DNA of 20,444 nucleotides, taken from positions 1 to 20,444 of the forward strand of contig JBOFHT010000028.1 in NCBI GenBank assembly GCA_051649785.1, in the 5' to 3' direction. This DNA is from JBOFHT01 sp051649785 (GTDB lineage: Archaea; Methanobacteriota; Methanobacteria; Methanobacteriales; Methanobacteriaceae). The position numbers were made by a program, and so were the translations under genes. Shown piece after piece: positions 8,092 to 14,983 of this stretch. The first letter of the stretch is position 1. Each line of letters opens with the position of its first letter. The notes below the pieces were generated by a model. The model worked only from the letters and a program-made list of their open reading frames with translations, did no database searches and was not told where the DNA came from.

Positions 8092-9015
8092 CTAATCTAA
8101 ATAAGTTAACCAACCATACTTATCTTTAACTTTACCCCCAATAATATTAAAGAATTGGGACTGAATTTCTCCTGTAATTAGGCCTCTTTTTCCTTCGCCG
8201 ATTACAATTCCATCAACCGAACGAACAGGAGTAACTTCAGCGGCAGTTCCTGTAAAAAATATTTCATCAGCTAAGTATAAGCTTTCACGAGATATTTTTC
8301 TTTCTTTAACTTTATAACCCAAATCATTAGCTATTTTCATAACAGAATCTCGTGTAATTCCTGCTAAAACCCCGGAATCCAATGAGGGAGTATATATTTC
8401 ACCATTATTAATGACAAAAATATTCTCACCAGTACCCTCACCAACAAAACCATCAGTATCTAACATAATAGCTTCATCATAGCCATTTTCAAGGTATTCA
8501 AAGATAGCTAACTGAGAATTCATATAATTAGCCCCTGCTTTAGCCATACTAGGAAGAGTATTTGGAGCCATACGCCTCCATGAAGAAACACCAACATCCA
8601 CACCATTTTCAAGTGCATCATCACCCAAATAAGCACCCCATTCCCAAACAGCAATAGTTGTATTAGTAGGATTATCAACAGGATTAACACCAAGAGATTT
8701 ATAGCCACGGTATGCGACAGGACGAATATAACAAGATTCGAGGTTGTTAACTACTATTATTTCTTTACAAGCATCACAAAGCTGTTCATGAGTAAAATCA
8801 ATTTCCATTCTGTAAATTTTAGCTGAATCAAAGAGTCTTTGGATATGTTCTTCAAGACGGAATATTGCAGAGCCTTTATTATTTGAATAGCAACGTATTC
8901 CTTCAAAAACACTAGATCCATAGTGAACTACATGAGACAAAACATGTATTTTAGCATCATTCCAGTCTATTATTTTTCCATCCATCCAAATTTTCCCATT
9001 TTCATCCCATGACAT
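8092..9015 (-). CDS. ilvE: Branched-chain amino acid aminotransferase
   Basis: PLP-dependent class IV aminotransferase, 307 aa, for the last step of valine, leucine and isoleucine synthesis (2-oxo acid plus glutamate to amino acid). The N-terminus GKIWMDGKIIDWNDAKIHVLSH and the HYGSSVFEGIRCY segment (31-43) are typical. YIRPVAYRGYKSLGV follows near 97-111. K159 in SMAKAGANYMNSQ is the expected Schiff-base lysine. EGTGENIF at 193-200 contacts the cofactor phosphate, and FFTGTAAEVTPVRSVDG lies in the C-terminal part. A GTG three codons upstream (9024) is in frame, but AAGGTGG overlaps it and is correctly spaced for ATG 9015, so I start there. The gene stands alone. An inverted repeat overlaps its likely transcription start (see 9029-9045). 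Confidence 0.95.
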   Translation of the reverse strand: MSWDENGKIWMDGKIIDWNDAKIHVLSHVVHYGSSVFEGIRCYSNNKGSAIFRLEEHIQRLFDSAKIYRMEIDFTHEQLCDACKEIIVVNNLESCYIRPVAYRGYKSLGVNPVDNPTNTTIAVWEWGAYLGDDALENGVDVGVSSWRRMAPNTLPSMAKAGANYMNSQLAIFEYLENGYDEAIMLDTDGFVGEGTGENIFVINNGEIYTPSLDSGVLAGITRDSVMKIANDLGYKVKERKISRESLYLADEIFFTGTAAEVTPVRSVDGIVIGEGKRGLITGEIQSQFFNIIGGKVKDKYGWLTYLD

Positions 9016-9028
9016 TGTATCCACCTTA

Positions 9029-9045
9029 TACAGTTAAGTTCTGTA
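9029..9045. promoter_or_regulatory. Inverted repeat TACAG-N7-CTGTA in the ilvE promoter
   Basis: Five-base arms TACAG (9029-9033) and CTGTA (9041-9045) flank TTAAGTT. The site lies between a weak TATA-like ACAATAAATT (minus strand, ~9048-9057) and the ribosome binding site of ilvE, close to where transcription should begin. Its position fits a repressor operator, but short arms of this kind also arise by chance. Confidence 0.3.
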
Positions 9046-9461
9046 AAATTTATTGTAATTTTTATTAAAATTCCAATTATTAGAATTATTATTTGTATTA
9101 GAATTAGTTATTCAATTTATATTATTAGTAGTATTTATATTTAGCTAATACGAACCATTATAGTTAATATTAGTACAATTATTAAAATATATATTAGATA
9201 TGTTAATTGTAGAAATATTGTAAATATTATTAATTTATTAATTTTTATTCACTTATGTCAATTTAAGGATTTTTTAAAGTAAATTTGTATAAAGATTCAA
9301 AAAATTATTCAGAATATAAGTAATTTATTAAATTTAGTTAAAGTTTATTATTTATTCGCTTAATTTGACAGAGTTGTTTTTTATTAGAAAACTTTATATA
9401 GTAAATAATCCAAACATAGTAATGTTGTAAGATAATGTTAATATCAATCTTATGTACACTT
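9046..9461. other. Gene-free AT-rich spacer between ilvE and tRNA-Val
   Basis: About 415 bases with no coding signal on either strand. It contains the upstream promoter part of ilvE and, at its right end, the promoter of the tRNA gene. Between these I see only AT-rich sequence with scattered ATTAGTA/ATTAATA words. Confidence 0.5.
9391..9402 (+). promoter_or_regulatory. TATA box of tRNA-Val
   Basis: ACTTTATATAGT is a strong archaeal TATA box about 65 bases before the mature tRNA 5' end. Initiation near 9420 would give a precursor leader of about 40 bases for RNase P to remove. Confidence 0.5.
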
Positions 9462-9533
9462 GGTTCCGTGGTCTAGGGGTATGATACCTCCCTTACAAGG
9501 AGGGGATCACGAGTTCAAATCTCGTCGGAACCA
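9462..9533 (+). tRNA. tRNA-Val (anticodon TAC)
   Basis: Complete 72-base cloverleaf. The acceptor stem pairs GGTTCCG (9462-9468) with CGGAACC (9526-9532), and the discriminator is A at 9533. The anticodon stem is CCTCC/GGAGG around loop CTTACAA, giving anticodon TAC (9494-9496), which reads GTA and, with wobble, other valine codons. The T arm is ACGAG-TTCAAAT-CTCGT. CCA is not encoded. There is no intron. It is the only clearly GC-rich structured RNA in the window. Confidence 0.97.
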
Positions 9534-9540
9534 CTACTTA

Positions 9541-9562
9541 TTCTTTTTTAAATATTTTTTTT
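9541..9562 (+). terminator. T-rich terminator of tRNA-Val
   Basis: TTCTTTTTTAAATATTTTTT and following T residues lie directly downstream of the tRNA on the coding strand. Oligo-T is the normal archaeal termination signal. Confidence 0.5.
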
Positions 9563-9678
9563 ACAATTTATTTCAATTTTAGCTAAAATATAGCAATTTT
9601 ATAACTATTTAAACCAATTATAATTATAAAAATAGAAAAAATAGAATAGAAAATGTAAGTACAAATTACATTAACTAT

Positions 9679-10767
9679 TTAAAGCATTAAAACAAGTAAA
9701 ATTAGAGCTACTAATGAAACAAAGAATACAATAGTTCCTTTAAATAAAATATTAGATCCTTCCTCACCAGTTATAAAGACTAAGAAATAGGAAAGCAAAA
9801 CTGCTGTAGCCATTTGCACAATTCCACGTACTCCTTTACCAATTCCCACACCATAACCAAGGATTAAAGAAATTAAATATGAAATAAGAACTACAATTAA
9901 AATAATAACAATAGTATTACTTAAAATTTTCTTTATTATAGGTCCCTTTGGAATTTTTTCTTTTTTAGATGTAGTTTTATCTAAAATATGACCACGTGTC
10001 CCTAATTGGGAGGAATTGTTATTAACATTATTCTTATTGTTCTTATTATTTAAAGAATTAGGTCCCAATTTTGAACTGAGAATTCCATTTTTAGAGGAAT
10101 CATTATCTCCATCAAAGTCATCATAATGAGTATAGCCATCATCATATTTAGCATAGCTAGTTTTTGAATCTTTATTAAAATTATAGTTAGGATAAGGCTC
10201 TTGAGAAACATTGAAACTACTACTATTACCACCACTACCGCTAAACCCACCACTAGTACCACCAATACCATTAGAATTAGCTATAGAGTTATCAAAGTCC
10301 GTGCCATTATCATTATTGTTTTTATTATTATAATTAACTCCATTATCCTCGGAATAAATGTTATTCCCACTAGATTCAATAGGACCGGAACCAGTAGAAA
10401 GTGAAGCCCCACGTTTAGAGAACTTTTTAGCAAGGGTAATTAAATTTTCTCTATCAACAAGTTTGATATTCTTTTTAACAGCATAATTACGAGATTGGGA
10501 AGAAAATTTAGAAGTTGTAACAACTGTGACTTTTGATGCCTTGAGGGAGCGACCAATCATTTCCATTTCTTTTAAAGTATCGATTCCAACTTCCCACTGC
10601 TTTTCATAGTTTTTACAAGAAACAATAGTTGAAAATTCGCCCATAACCGTACTCATTACTGCATAAATGTCAACTACTGCAGTTGGTGTTTTAAAGTTCT
10701 TATATACTTTAAAACCTGATTCTTCCATAACTTTAGCTATGAAATTTACTAATTGAGCTTTTTCCAT
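9679..10767 (-). CDS. Membrane-anchored Mrr-like restriction endonuclease-fold protein
   Basis: Predicted 362-aa protein in three parts. Residues 1-120 look like a PD-(D/E)xK (Mrr/Holliday resolvase-like) domain: a helix, VVDIYAV with D33 as candidate catalytic Asp, then the strand TIVSCKNY with K52, then a helix, and KVTVVTTSKFSSQSRNYA near 79-96, which is typical of Mrr domains. At the position where this family usually has Glu or Gln (E/Q-x-K) there is S50, so activity is doubtful or uses another residue. Residues ~122-270 are a long Asn/Gly/Ser/Asp-rich linker. Residues ~284-362 hold three likely membrane helices (~284-308, 313-333, 343-362), so the nuclease-like domain would face the cytoplasm on a tether. 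GGTGAAATA before ATG 10767 sets the start. No methylase or partner gene lies nearby. The biological role is unknown. Confidence 0.7.
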   Translation of the reverse strand: MEKAQLVNFIAKVMEESGFKVYKNFKTPTAVVDIYAVMSTVMGEFSTIVSCKNYEKQWEVGIDTLKEMEMIGRSLKASKVTVVTTSKFSSQSRNYAVKKNIKLVDRENLITLAKKFSKRGASLSTGSGPIESSGNNIYSEDNGVNYNNKNNNDNGTDFDNSIANSNGIGGTSGGFSGSGGNSSSFNVSQEPYPNYNFNKDSKTSYAKYDDGYTHYDDFDGDNDSSKNGILSSKLGPNSLNNKNNKNNVNNNSSQLGTRGHILDKTTSKKEKIPKGPIIKKILSNTIVIILIVVLISYLISLILGYGVGIGKGVRGIVQMATAVLLSYFLVFITGEEGSNILFKGTIVFFVSLVALILLVLML

Positions 10768-11087
10768 TATTTCACCAAATAAATATGACTGTACATAATC
10801 TAAGAATATAATCCATTAAACATAATCTATTAGATTAAATATGTTTTTGATAATATTTAAATAATTTGGTTATAATTCAAAGAATTCTAAAATAATTAAA
10901 TAATATATGAATATGGGCAAAACAGTTGTGAATATGTAAAACAAAATAAACCTTCAAAATAAATTCTATTAATATATTATAGTATCCATATAAATATAAT
11001 AAATGCTCCTCCGCATGTAGGGGAATAATTTTATTGTATAGAGTATAGAAAAATAAAAATGAAAAAAGCTTTAATTTAATAAAGGTA

Positions 11088-11159
11088 ATGATTATTAGTT
11101 TGTCTACCTCTGTTGTTTTTGCAGAAGACATTAACTCTAGAGATATTAGCTCAAATTAA
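11088..11159 (+). pseudogene. Orphan signal-peptide fragment, likely remnant of a secreted/adhesin-like protein
   Basis: A 23-codon frame reads MIISLSTSVVFAEDINSRDI.... ISLSTSVVFA followed by ED is a textbook signal-peptide core with a VFA cleavage site, of the kind that begins adhesin-like surface proteins of Methanobrevibacter. The frame stops after SSN. In another frame, ATGAAAAAAGCTTTAATT at 11059-11076 would supply the expected MKKALI n-region, so a one-base shift may separate the two parts. AAAGGT precedes the ATG at 11088 but sits close to it. No passenger domain follows in any frame. It could also be a tiny secreted peptide. Decay is the simpler reading. Confidence 0.35.
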
Positions 11160-11560
11160 TGATTAGTAAATAATAGAATAGGCTCCCAATATAGAAGAGG
11201 AAATATAAAAGGAAGGGGAAGGAAAATAAAGTTAAAGGAAGATAAAGTTAAATCAACTTTATTATTCATTTTATTAACACTAATATCACATATTCCATAT
11301 TTATTCTAATTTTAATTAATGTTATTTTTTAATATTATTTCTAACTTTTATTTTTACTTATATTTTTGCTATTATTATTCCATTTATTAGTATTATTTCT
11401 ACTTTTAGCCCATATCATTCAGGTATCCATTTTATTGTATATTTTAGTTAGGAATATAAATTTTACTAGTATTGCAAATTTAGTTTTAGATATTAGTAAT
11501 AAATATCATAAGTATGGTAATTATACTAATTGATTTTAAAATAATATTTTTAAGAATGGC

Positions 11561-11594
11561 ATAAATACTTGTAGAAATTATATAAATACTTGTA
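11561..11594 (+). promoter_or_regulatory. Duplicated promoter element upstream of surE
   Basis: ATAAATACTTGTA occurs at 11561-11573 and again at 11582-11594, 21 bases apart, or about two helical turns. The second copy, preceded by TTAT, forms a TATATAAATA box about 28 bases before the ATG at 11612. That distance leaves essentially no leader, and no Shine-Dalgarno site is visible, so surE is probably translated from a leaderless transcript. The first copy may be a second TATA element or part of an operator. Confidence 0.5.
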
Positions 11595-11611
11595 AAAACA
11601 TATCATGTAGT

Positions 11612-12406
11612 ATGAAAATTTTACTTACTAATGACGATGGTGTTAACTCTGTAGGAATTTTAGCTAGTTATGAAGCAGTGAAAAATCTTGATTTAGGAGA
11701 AAATAGTGAAATAAAAATAGTAGCACCTTCAAATCAACAAAGTGGAATTGGGAGAGCTATAACATTATTTGAACCAGTTCGCATTACAGAAACTTACTTA
11801 AAAGATGGAACACTAGCTTATGCTGTTTCTGGAACACCTGCAGACTCCACAATAATGGGAATATTTGAAATTATGGAAAAAGATGTAGATCTTGTAATTT
11901 CAGGAATTAATATTGGGGAAAATTTAGGAAAATCAGAATTAAGTACATCTGGAACAATTGGAGCAGCTATGGAAGCAGCTTCCCATAATATTCCAGCCAT
12001 AGCTATTTCTATTCAAGTAGATAGAGATGAAGTAAAGTTTGAGGAAGGTCATGTTGGAGTGTTTGAAATAGATTTTGAATTGGCTAAAAAAGTATTAGCT
12101 GAAGTAGTGGCAAAAGTATTAGAAAACGGATTACCTAAAGGAGCAGACTTACTAAATATTAATATCCCTTCTAATCCCAAATCAAAAACTCCAGTAATAA
12201 GTAAATTAGGAGAGAGAATGTATAGCCCACATATCCAAAAACGAAGAGATCCTCGTGGAAAACCTTACTACTGGGTAGATGGAACTCCCCATACCGAGGA
12301 TAAAGAAGGAACTGACGTCCATATATTAAAAGTCCTAAAAAAACCTACAATAACACCAATAGCTATTGATTCAACTGGAAACTTAGATTTAATAAAAGAT
12401 TGGTGA
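11612..12406 (+). CDS. surE: 5'-nucleotidase SurE
   Basis: Metal-dependent nucleoside 5'-monophosphate phosphatase of the SurE family, 264 aa. The metal site is visible: N7 D8 D9 G10 at the N-terminus, S44 in the APSNQQSG loop (38-45), and N104 in SGINIGENLG (97-106). GTPADS at 74-79 and STSGTIGAAMEA at 111-122 complete the signature, and the PAIAIS strand follows. The C-terminal part has YWVDGTPH and a D-x-x-A-x-x-x-G-like VHILKVLKKPTITPIAID end that is usual for the family. The leaderless-type promoter suggests that the first ATG is correct. The gene is monocistronic, with AT-rich repeats after it. Confidence 0.94.
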   Translation: MKILLTNDDGVNSVGILASYEAVKNLDLGENSEIKIVAPSNQQSGIGRAITLFEPVRITETYLKDGTLAYAVSGTPADSTIMGIFEIMEKDVDLVISGINIGENLGKSELSTSGTIGAAMEAASHNIPAIAISIQVDRDEVKFEEGHVGVFEIDFELAKKVLAEVVAKVLENGLPKGADLLNINIPSNPKSKTPVISKLGERMYSPHIQKRRDPRGKPYYWVDGTPHTEDKEGTDVHILKVLKKPTITPIAIDSTGNLDLIKDW

Positions 12407-12835
12407 AAAAATAATTGACAAGTGATAAGTGATGATTTATGTATAAGCAATATACAAATAATAATAATAATAAATAATACCCTTATTCTTTATAAAATTA
12501 CATATTATTACATATTGCTTTATAAACTCAAAATAGTAAAAAAGTTTTCATTTGCACTTTTGGAGCTTGTTATTAAGATTAACTTTTATTATTACTTGTG
12601 TTAGATGTTTTATACTAGCTATTTTAATTGAGTTTAAAATACTTACACATATTAATATGACACTATTTGAACATGTAGAATTTTTTATAATAATGGCTGT
12701 TTTAACATTAATCAGCATTAGTCCACTTATATTATAAGGAAACCTATTGAAGTCTTATTAAAAATGAAATTGCTTAACTTAAATCATTGAAATGAATAAA
12801 ATAAATAATTAAATATATTAAATAAGTAAAATTAG
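12407..12835. other. Intergenic region after surE
   Basis: About 430 bases. An (AAT)n microsatellite lies at ~12457-12478. A hydrophobic plus-strand open frame at 12552-12737 (61 codons, ending in FIIMAVLTLISISPLIL) could be the relic of a membrane protein C-terminus, but it has no ribosome binding site and no motif I recognise. I do not call a gene here. Confidence 0.4.
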
Positions 12836-12982
12836 CTATTTTAAATTCATTTCCCGTAATATTTTATCTCTTTCATTTTTAAGAGATTCCAATAATTCAT
12901 AATCCGCACAGCCCTCTTTTTCTAAATGAGCTATTGAAATAGTAACAGCTTGTAAAGTTGTTTCAAGTTGATTTATAGGCAT
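12836..12982 (-). CDS. Small helical protein, 48 aa, unknown function
   Basis: A short gene. It encodes a 48-residue acidic-basic, almost wholly helical protein: MPINQLETTLQAV, a middle HLEKEGCADYELL with one Cys at position 25, and a C-terminal LKNERDKILREMNLK. The heptad-like Leu/Ile spacing suggests a helical hairpin or small coiled coil. Support for a real gene is AAGGGG correctly spaced before the ATG at 12982, amino-acid composition unlike the Ile/Asn/Tyr-rich noise frames around it, a single clean frame, and a TATA-rich region upstream (ATATATAAT on the minus strand near 13031-13040). It is divergent from the Sm-like gene. I do not recognise the family. Confidence 0.7.
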   Translation of the reverse strand: MPINQLETTLQAVTISIAHLEKEGCADYELLESLKNERDKILREMNLK

Positions 12983-13286
12983 TTTTAACCCCTTAATACG
13001 TTTATATCTTTTTATTATGTTATAATTTAAATTATATATTTAATAAATTTAAACTAATTTCATTAAACTAGTTTTATTTTTATTCTTACAAACAAAATAT
13101 AATACATATTATGTTATTAATACTATTTATACATTTCACTATTAAATCTAGGGATAATAATTTTATTTAAGGTAGCCACAAAAAAAATTTAAAAAAGTTT
13201 ATATATAATTCAAAACAAATATTTTATATCAATGTATTAATAAAGTTACAATATATAAAATAAATATTAATTATAGGTGATTATTA
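12983..13286. promoter_or_regulatory. Divergent promoter region of the 48-aa gene and the Sm-like gene
   Basis: A 304-base AT-rich spacer. TTTATATATAA at 13198-13208 (plus strand) is a strong TATA box for the Sm-like gene and puts the transcript start near 13232, with a ~55-base leader that ends in GGTGAT. On the minus strand the box near 13031-13040 fits the small gene. No RNA gene is seen between them. Confidence 0.5.
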
Positions 13287-13490
13287 ATGAACAGTCCTAA
13301 TAATTTTCAAGTTAACAAGCAATTTTCCCAATTTAAAGGTAAAGAAGTTTTAATTTCACTTAAAAACTCAGAAGAGTGTGAAGGAAAAATAATAGCCATT
13401 GATAACTTTTTAAATGTTGTTTTAGAAACAGAAAATGGCCTTAGAGTTATTAAAGGGGGAAATTTGAAATTCATATCTCTTAAAGAATAA
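13287..13490 (+). CDS. Sm-like (LSm/SmAP) RNA-binding protein
   Basis: Small Sm-fold protein, 67 aa, expected to form a ring that binds U-rich RNA. After a ~14-residue N-terminal tail, the Sm1 motif runs through FKGKEVLISLKNSEECEGKI and IAIDNFLNVVLE (about residues 16-48). The DxxxNxxL core shows as D38, N42 and V/L residues. The Sm2 motif is RVIKGGNLKFISL near the C-terminus (about 53-65), where the usual form is IRGxNI. It is shorter and more divergent than the main archaeal SmAP1, so it may be a second paralogue. The RNA-contact Arg of IRG is replaced by Lys. GGTGAT five bases before ATG 13287 gives a clear start. Confidence 0.85.
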   Translation: MNSPNNFQVNKQFSQFKGKEVLISLKNSEECEGKIIAIDNFLNVVLETENGLRVIKGGNLKFISLKE

Positions 13491-13810
13491 ATTTTTAAGA
13501 TATCTAATTAAATGATAGGTATTGGTAGTATTAGTAAGTATTAATTGATATTAGTTAGTATTATGAGATATTATTAAATATTATTCCCTATCTAATTCAT
13601 ATTCTTGTTTAATTTAATTATATCTCTTTTTTTCATTTTATTAACTTAAAATAAATTGAATCATCCTATAATTAACTAATCTATTAACAATTAAAGGTTA
13701 ATTAATTTTTTAATATTGTTATAGTCGATAAATAAAAATTCTTTTAATTAAAATTCGTTTAATTATTTAAAGAGTTTTAAAATTTTAATTTGAGGGAAAT
13801 TAACAGGTAT
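13491..13810. other. Spacer between the convergent Sm-like and hisB genes
   Basis: About 320 bases. The left half has degenerate repeats of a GTATTAGTAAGT-type word (13518-13566). TCTCTTTTTTTC around 13623-13635 is a likely terminator for the Sm-like gene. Near 13770-13795 lies a short self-complementary TTAAAATTTTAA. I see no gene. Confidence 0.45.
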
Positions 13811-14425
13811 TTAAAGAGTCCCTTTAGTACTAAGAATCATATCATGCTCAATTTTCACAGCATCGCTTAGTGATTTTGCAAATGCTTTAAATAATGCCTC
13901 AATTTGATGATGATCATTATCTCCTTGGACTTTTACATTTATATTAATTTTAGCAGAACTTGCAAATGATTCAAAGAAATGTGATACATTTTCACAGCTT
14001 AAATCCCCAACTTTATCTCCTGAGCAAGTCATATCAAAGACACAGTAACTCCTGCCACTAATATCAATAGCCACAGTAGCTAATGCTTCATCCATTGGTA
14101 TAATGGCATTTGACATTCTTTTAATTCCTTTTTTATCAGCAATAGCTATTGCAAATGATTCACCAAGTGCAATTCCAATATCTTCAACAGTATGATGATC
14201 ATCAATAAAAGTGTCACCTTTTGCACTAATATCTAAGTTAAAAAAACTATGCTTTGCAAAGGACTCGAGCATGTGATTTAAAAAGTTTACACCAGTATCA
14301 ATACTGTAAATACCAGTTCCATCTAAATTAATACTAATTTTAATATCGGTTTCAGATGTTTTTCTAGATACCTCAGCTTTTCGATTTTGACTTTTCCCCA
14401 TTCCTTTTCTTATTCTTTTATCCAT
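13811..14425 (-). CDS. hisB: Imidazoleglycerol-phosphate dehydratase
   Basis: Sixth step of histidine synthesis: dehydrates imidazole glycerol phosphate to imidazole acetol phosphate, in a Mn-dependent 24-mer. At 204 aa it is the monofunctional archaeal form. The metal-binding histidine motifs are present: GVNFLNHMLESFAKH near 43-57, DDHHTVEDIGIALGE near 73-87, and GDNDHHQIEALFKAF in the C-terminal part. MDEALATVAIDISGR is also typical. A TATA box (TTTATACT, 14448-14455) ends about 23 bases before ATG 14425, so that start would be leaderless or nearly so. An in-frame ATG at 14401 fits the usual family N-terminus (MGKSQNRKAEVSR) but has no spaced ribosome binding site. No other his gene is adjacent. 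Confidence 0.95.
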   Translation of the reverse strand: MDKRIRKGMGKSQNRKAEVSRKTSETDIKISINLDGTGIYSIDTGVNFLNHMLESFAKHSFFNLDISAKGDTFIDDHHTVEDIGIALGESFAIAIADKKGIKRMSNAIIPMDEALATVAIDISGRSYCVFDMTCSGDKVGDLSCENVSHFFESFASSAKININVKVQGDNDHHQIEALFKAFAKSLSDAVKIEHDMILSTKGTL

Positions 14426-14446
14426 TTTTACACTTTTTCCTAATAT

Positions 14447-14457
14447 AGTATAAATAG
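14447..14457 (-). promoter_or_regulatory. TATA box of hisB
   Basis: CTATTTATACT on the minus strand ends about 22 bases before the ATG at 14425. Initiation at the usual distance falls on or beside that ATG, consistent with a leaderless transcript. This also separates hisB from the ferredoxin gene upstream. Confidence 0.45.
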
Positions 14458-14597
14458 CTTTAAATCTATTAAATGTTACCCAATTAAATTCTAGGGCTAC
14501 TCTATTACCTGATTAATAAACATCTGAAATATTACTTGTCTTTTTTATATTATATTTTGTGTATCGTATTGTTCTTATTTATATTATGCATCTTACT

Positions 14598-14807
14598 TTA
14601 TTCGTCTTCACCTTTTCTATCAACAAAAATAGCTTGTTCTGGGCATTTTGAAGCACAAAGTGTGCAAACATGACATAGTTCTAGTCGGGAAACTTCAGCT
14701 TTCTTATTTTTATTGATTTTCCACATAGCTGGACCTTTAGGACATGCATCAACACATTCACCACAACCAGTACACTTTTCTTTATCAATTATAATCTTTA
14801 AAACCAT
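14598..14807 (-). CDS. 2[4Fe-4S] ferredoxin
   Basis: Small electron carrier, 69 aa. The first cluster is bound by C12, C15, C18 and C55 and the second by C45, C48, C51 and C22, in the standard crossed arrangement of two CxxCxxCxxxCP motifs. The 22-residue segment between the motifs is longer than in clostridial ferredoxins and contains a charged KINKNKKAE loop, as in many methanogen polyferredoxin-like proteins. It is cytosolic with no signal. AGGTG lies seven bases before ATG 14807. A TATA-like TATTTATATTTC (minus strand, ~14870-14881) gives a leader of about 40 bases. Two long direct repeats lie just upstream of that box. Its redox partner cannot be told from the sequence. The neighbours are modE and hisB. 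Confidence 0.93.
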   Translation of the reverse strand: MVLKIIIDKEKCTGCGECVDACPKGPAMWKINKNKKAEVSRLELCHVCTLCASKCPEQAIFVDRKGEDE

Positions 14808-14882
14808 AATTAAACACCTAATTCAATTAATTCTATTATCAACACATATTAAGTATGAATATGAGTATGAAATATAAATACT

Positions 14883-14965
14883 AATATTAAATTACAAAAT
14901 ATAAATAATTATGAAATAAAAATGTAAATGTGGATGAAAATATGAATATTAAATTACAAAATATA
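14883..14965. repeat. 21-bp direct repeat upstream of the ferredoxin promoter
   Basis: An identical 21-base sequence beginning AATATTAAATTACAAA occurs at 14883-14903 and 14945-14965, 62 bases apart. Similarity continues for about 13 more bases with a few changes. Both copies lie on the upstream side of the ferredoxin TATA box, between the modE stop codon and that promoter. This may be a recent local duplication or a doubled regulator site. Confidence 0.7.
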
Positions 14966-14983
14966 TATGATTATACAAATAAG

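Larger units (their letters stand above)
10768..11611. other. Long intergenic region with a signal-peptide remnant and the surE promoter
   Basis: About 840 bases without an intact gene. Left to right it holds the upstream region of the membrane nuclease gene, a GC-richer spot CTCCTCCGCATGTAGGGGA near 11008-11026 with a possible 4-bp hairpin, the signal-peptide-like fragment at 11088-11159, a purine-rich patch (AGGGGAAGG-like) at 11190-11240, plain AT-rich sequence, and the duplicated surE promoter element. The minus-strand open frame at 10877-11131 is antisense to the signal-peptide fragment and has no recognisable motif. Confidence 0.5.

Noticed and set aside
9679..10767. Complete restriction-modification system
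   Set aside because: No methyltransferase or specificity gene lies in the window, and the catalytic motif of the nuclease-like domain is altered.
10877..11131. 84-codon minus-strand open frame
   Set aside because: Antisense to the signal-peptide fragment, no ribosome binding site, Tyr/Ile/Phe-rich as expected of random AT sequence.
12552..12737. 61-codon hydrophobic plus-strand frame after surE
   Set aside because: The ending looks like a membrane helix, but there is no ribosome binding site, no family motif, and the antisense frame is equally open. Mentioned only as a possible relic.
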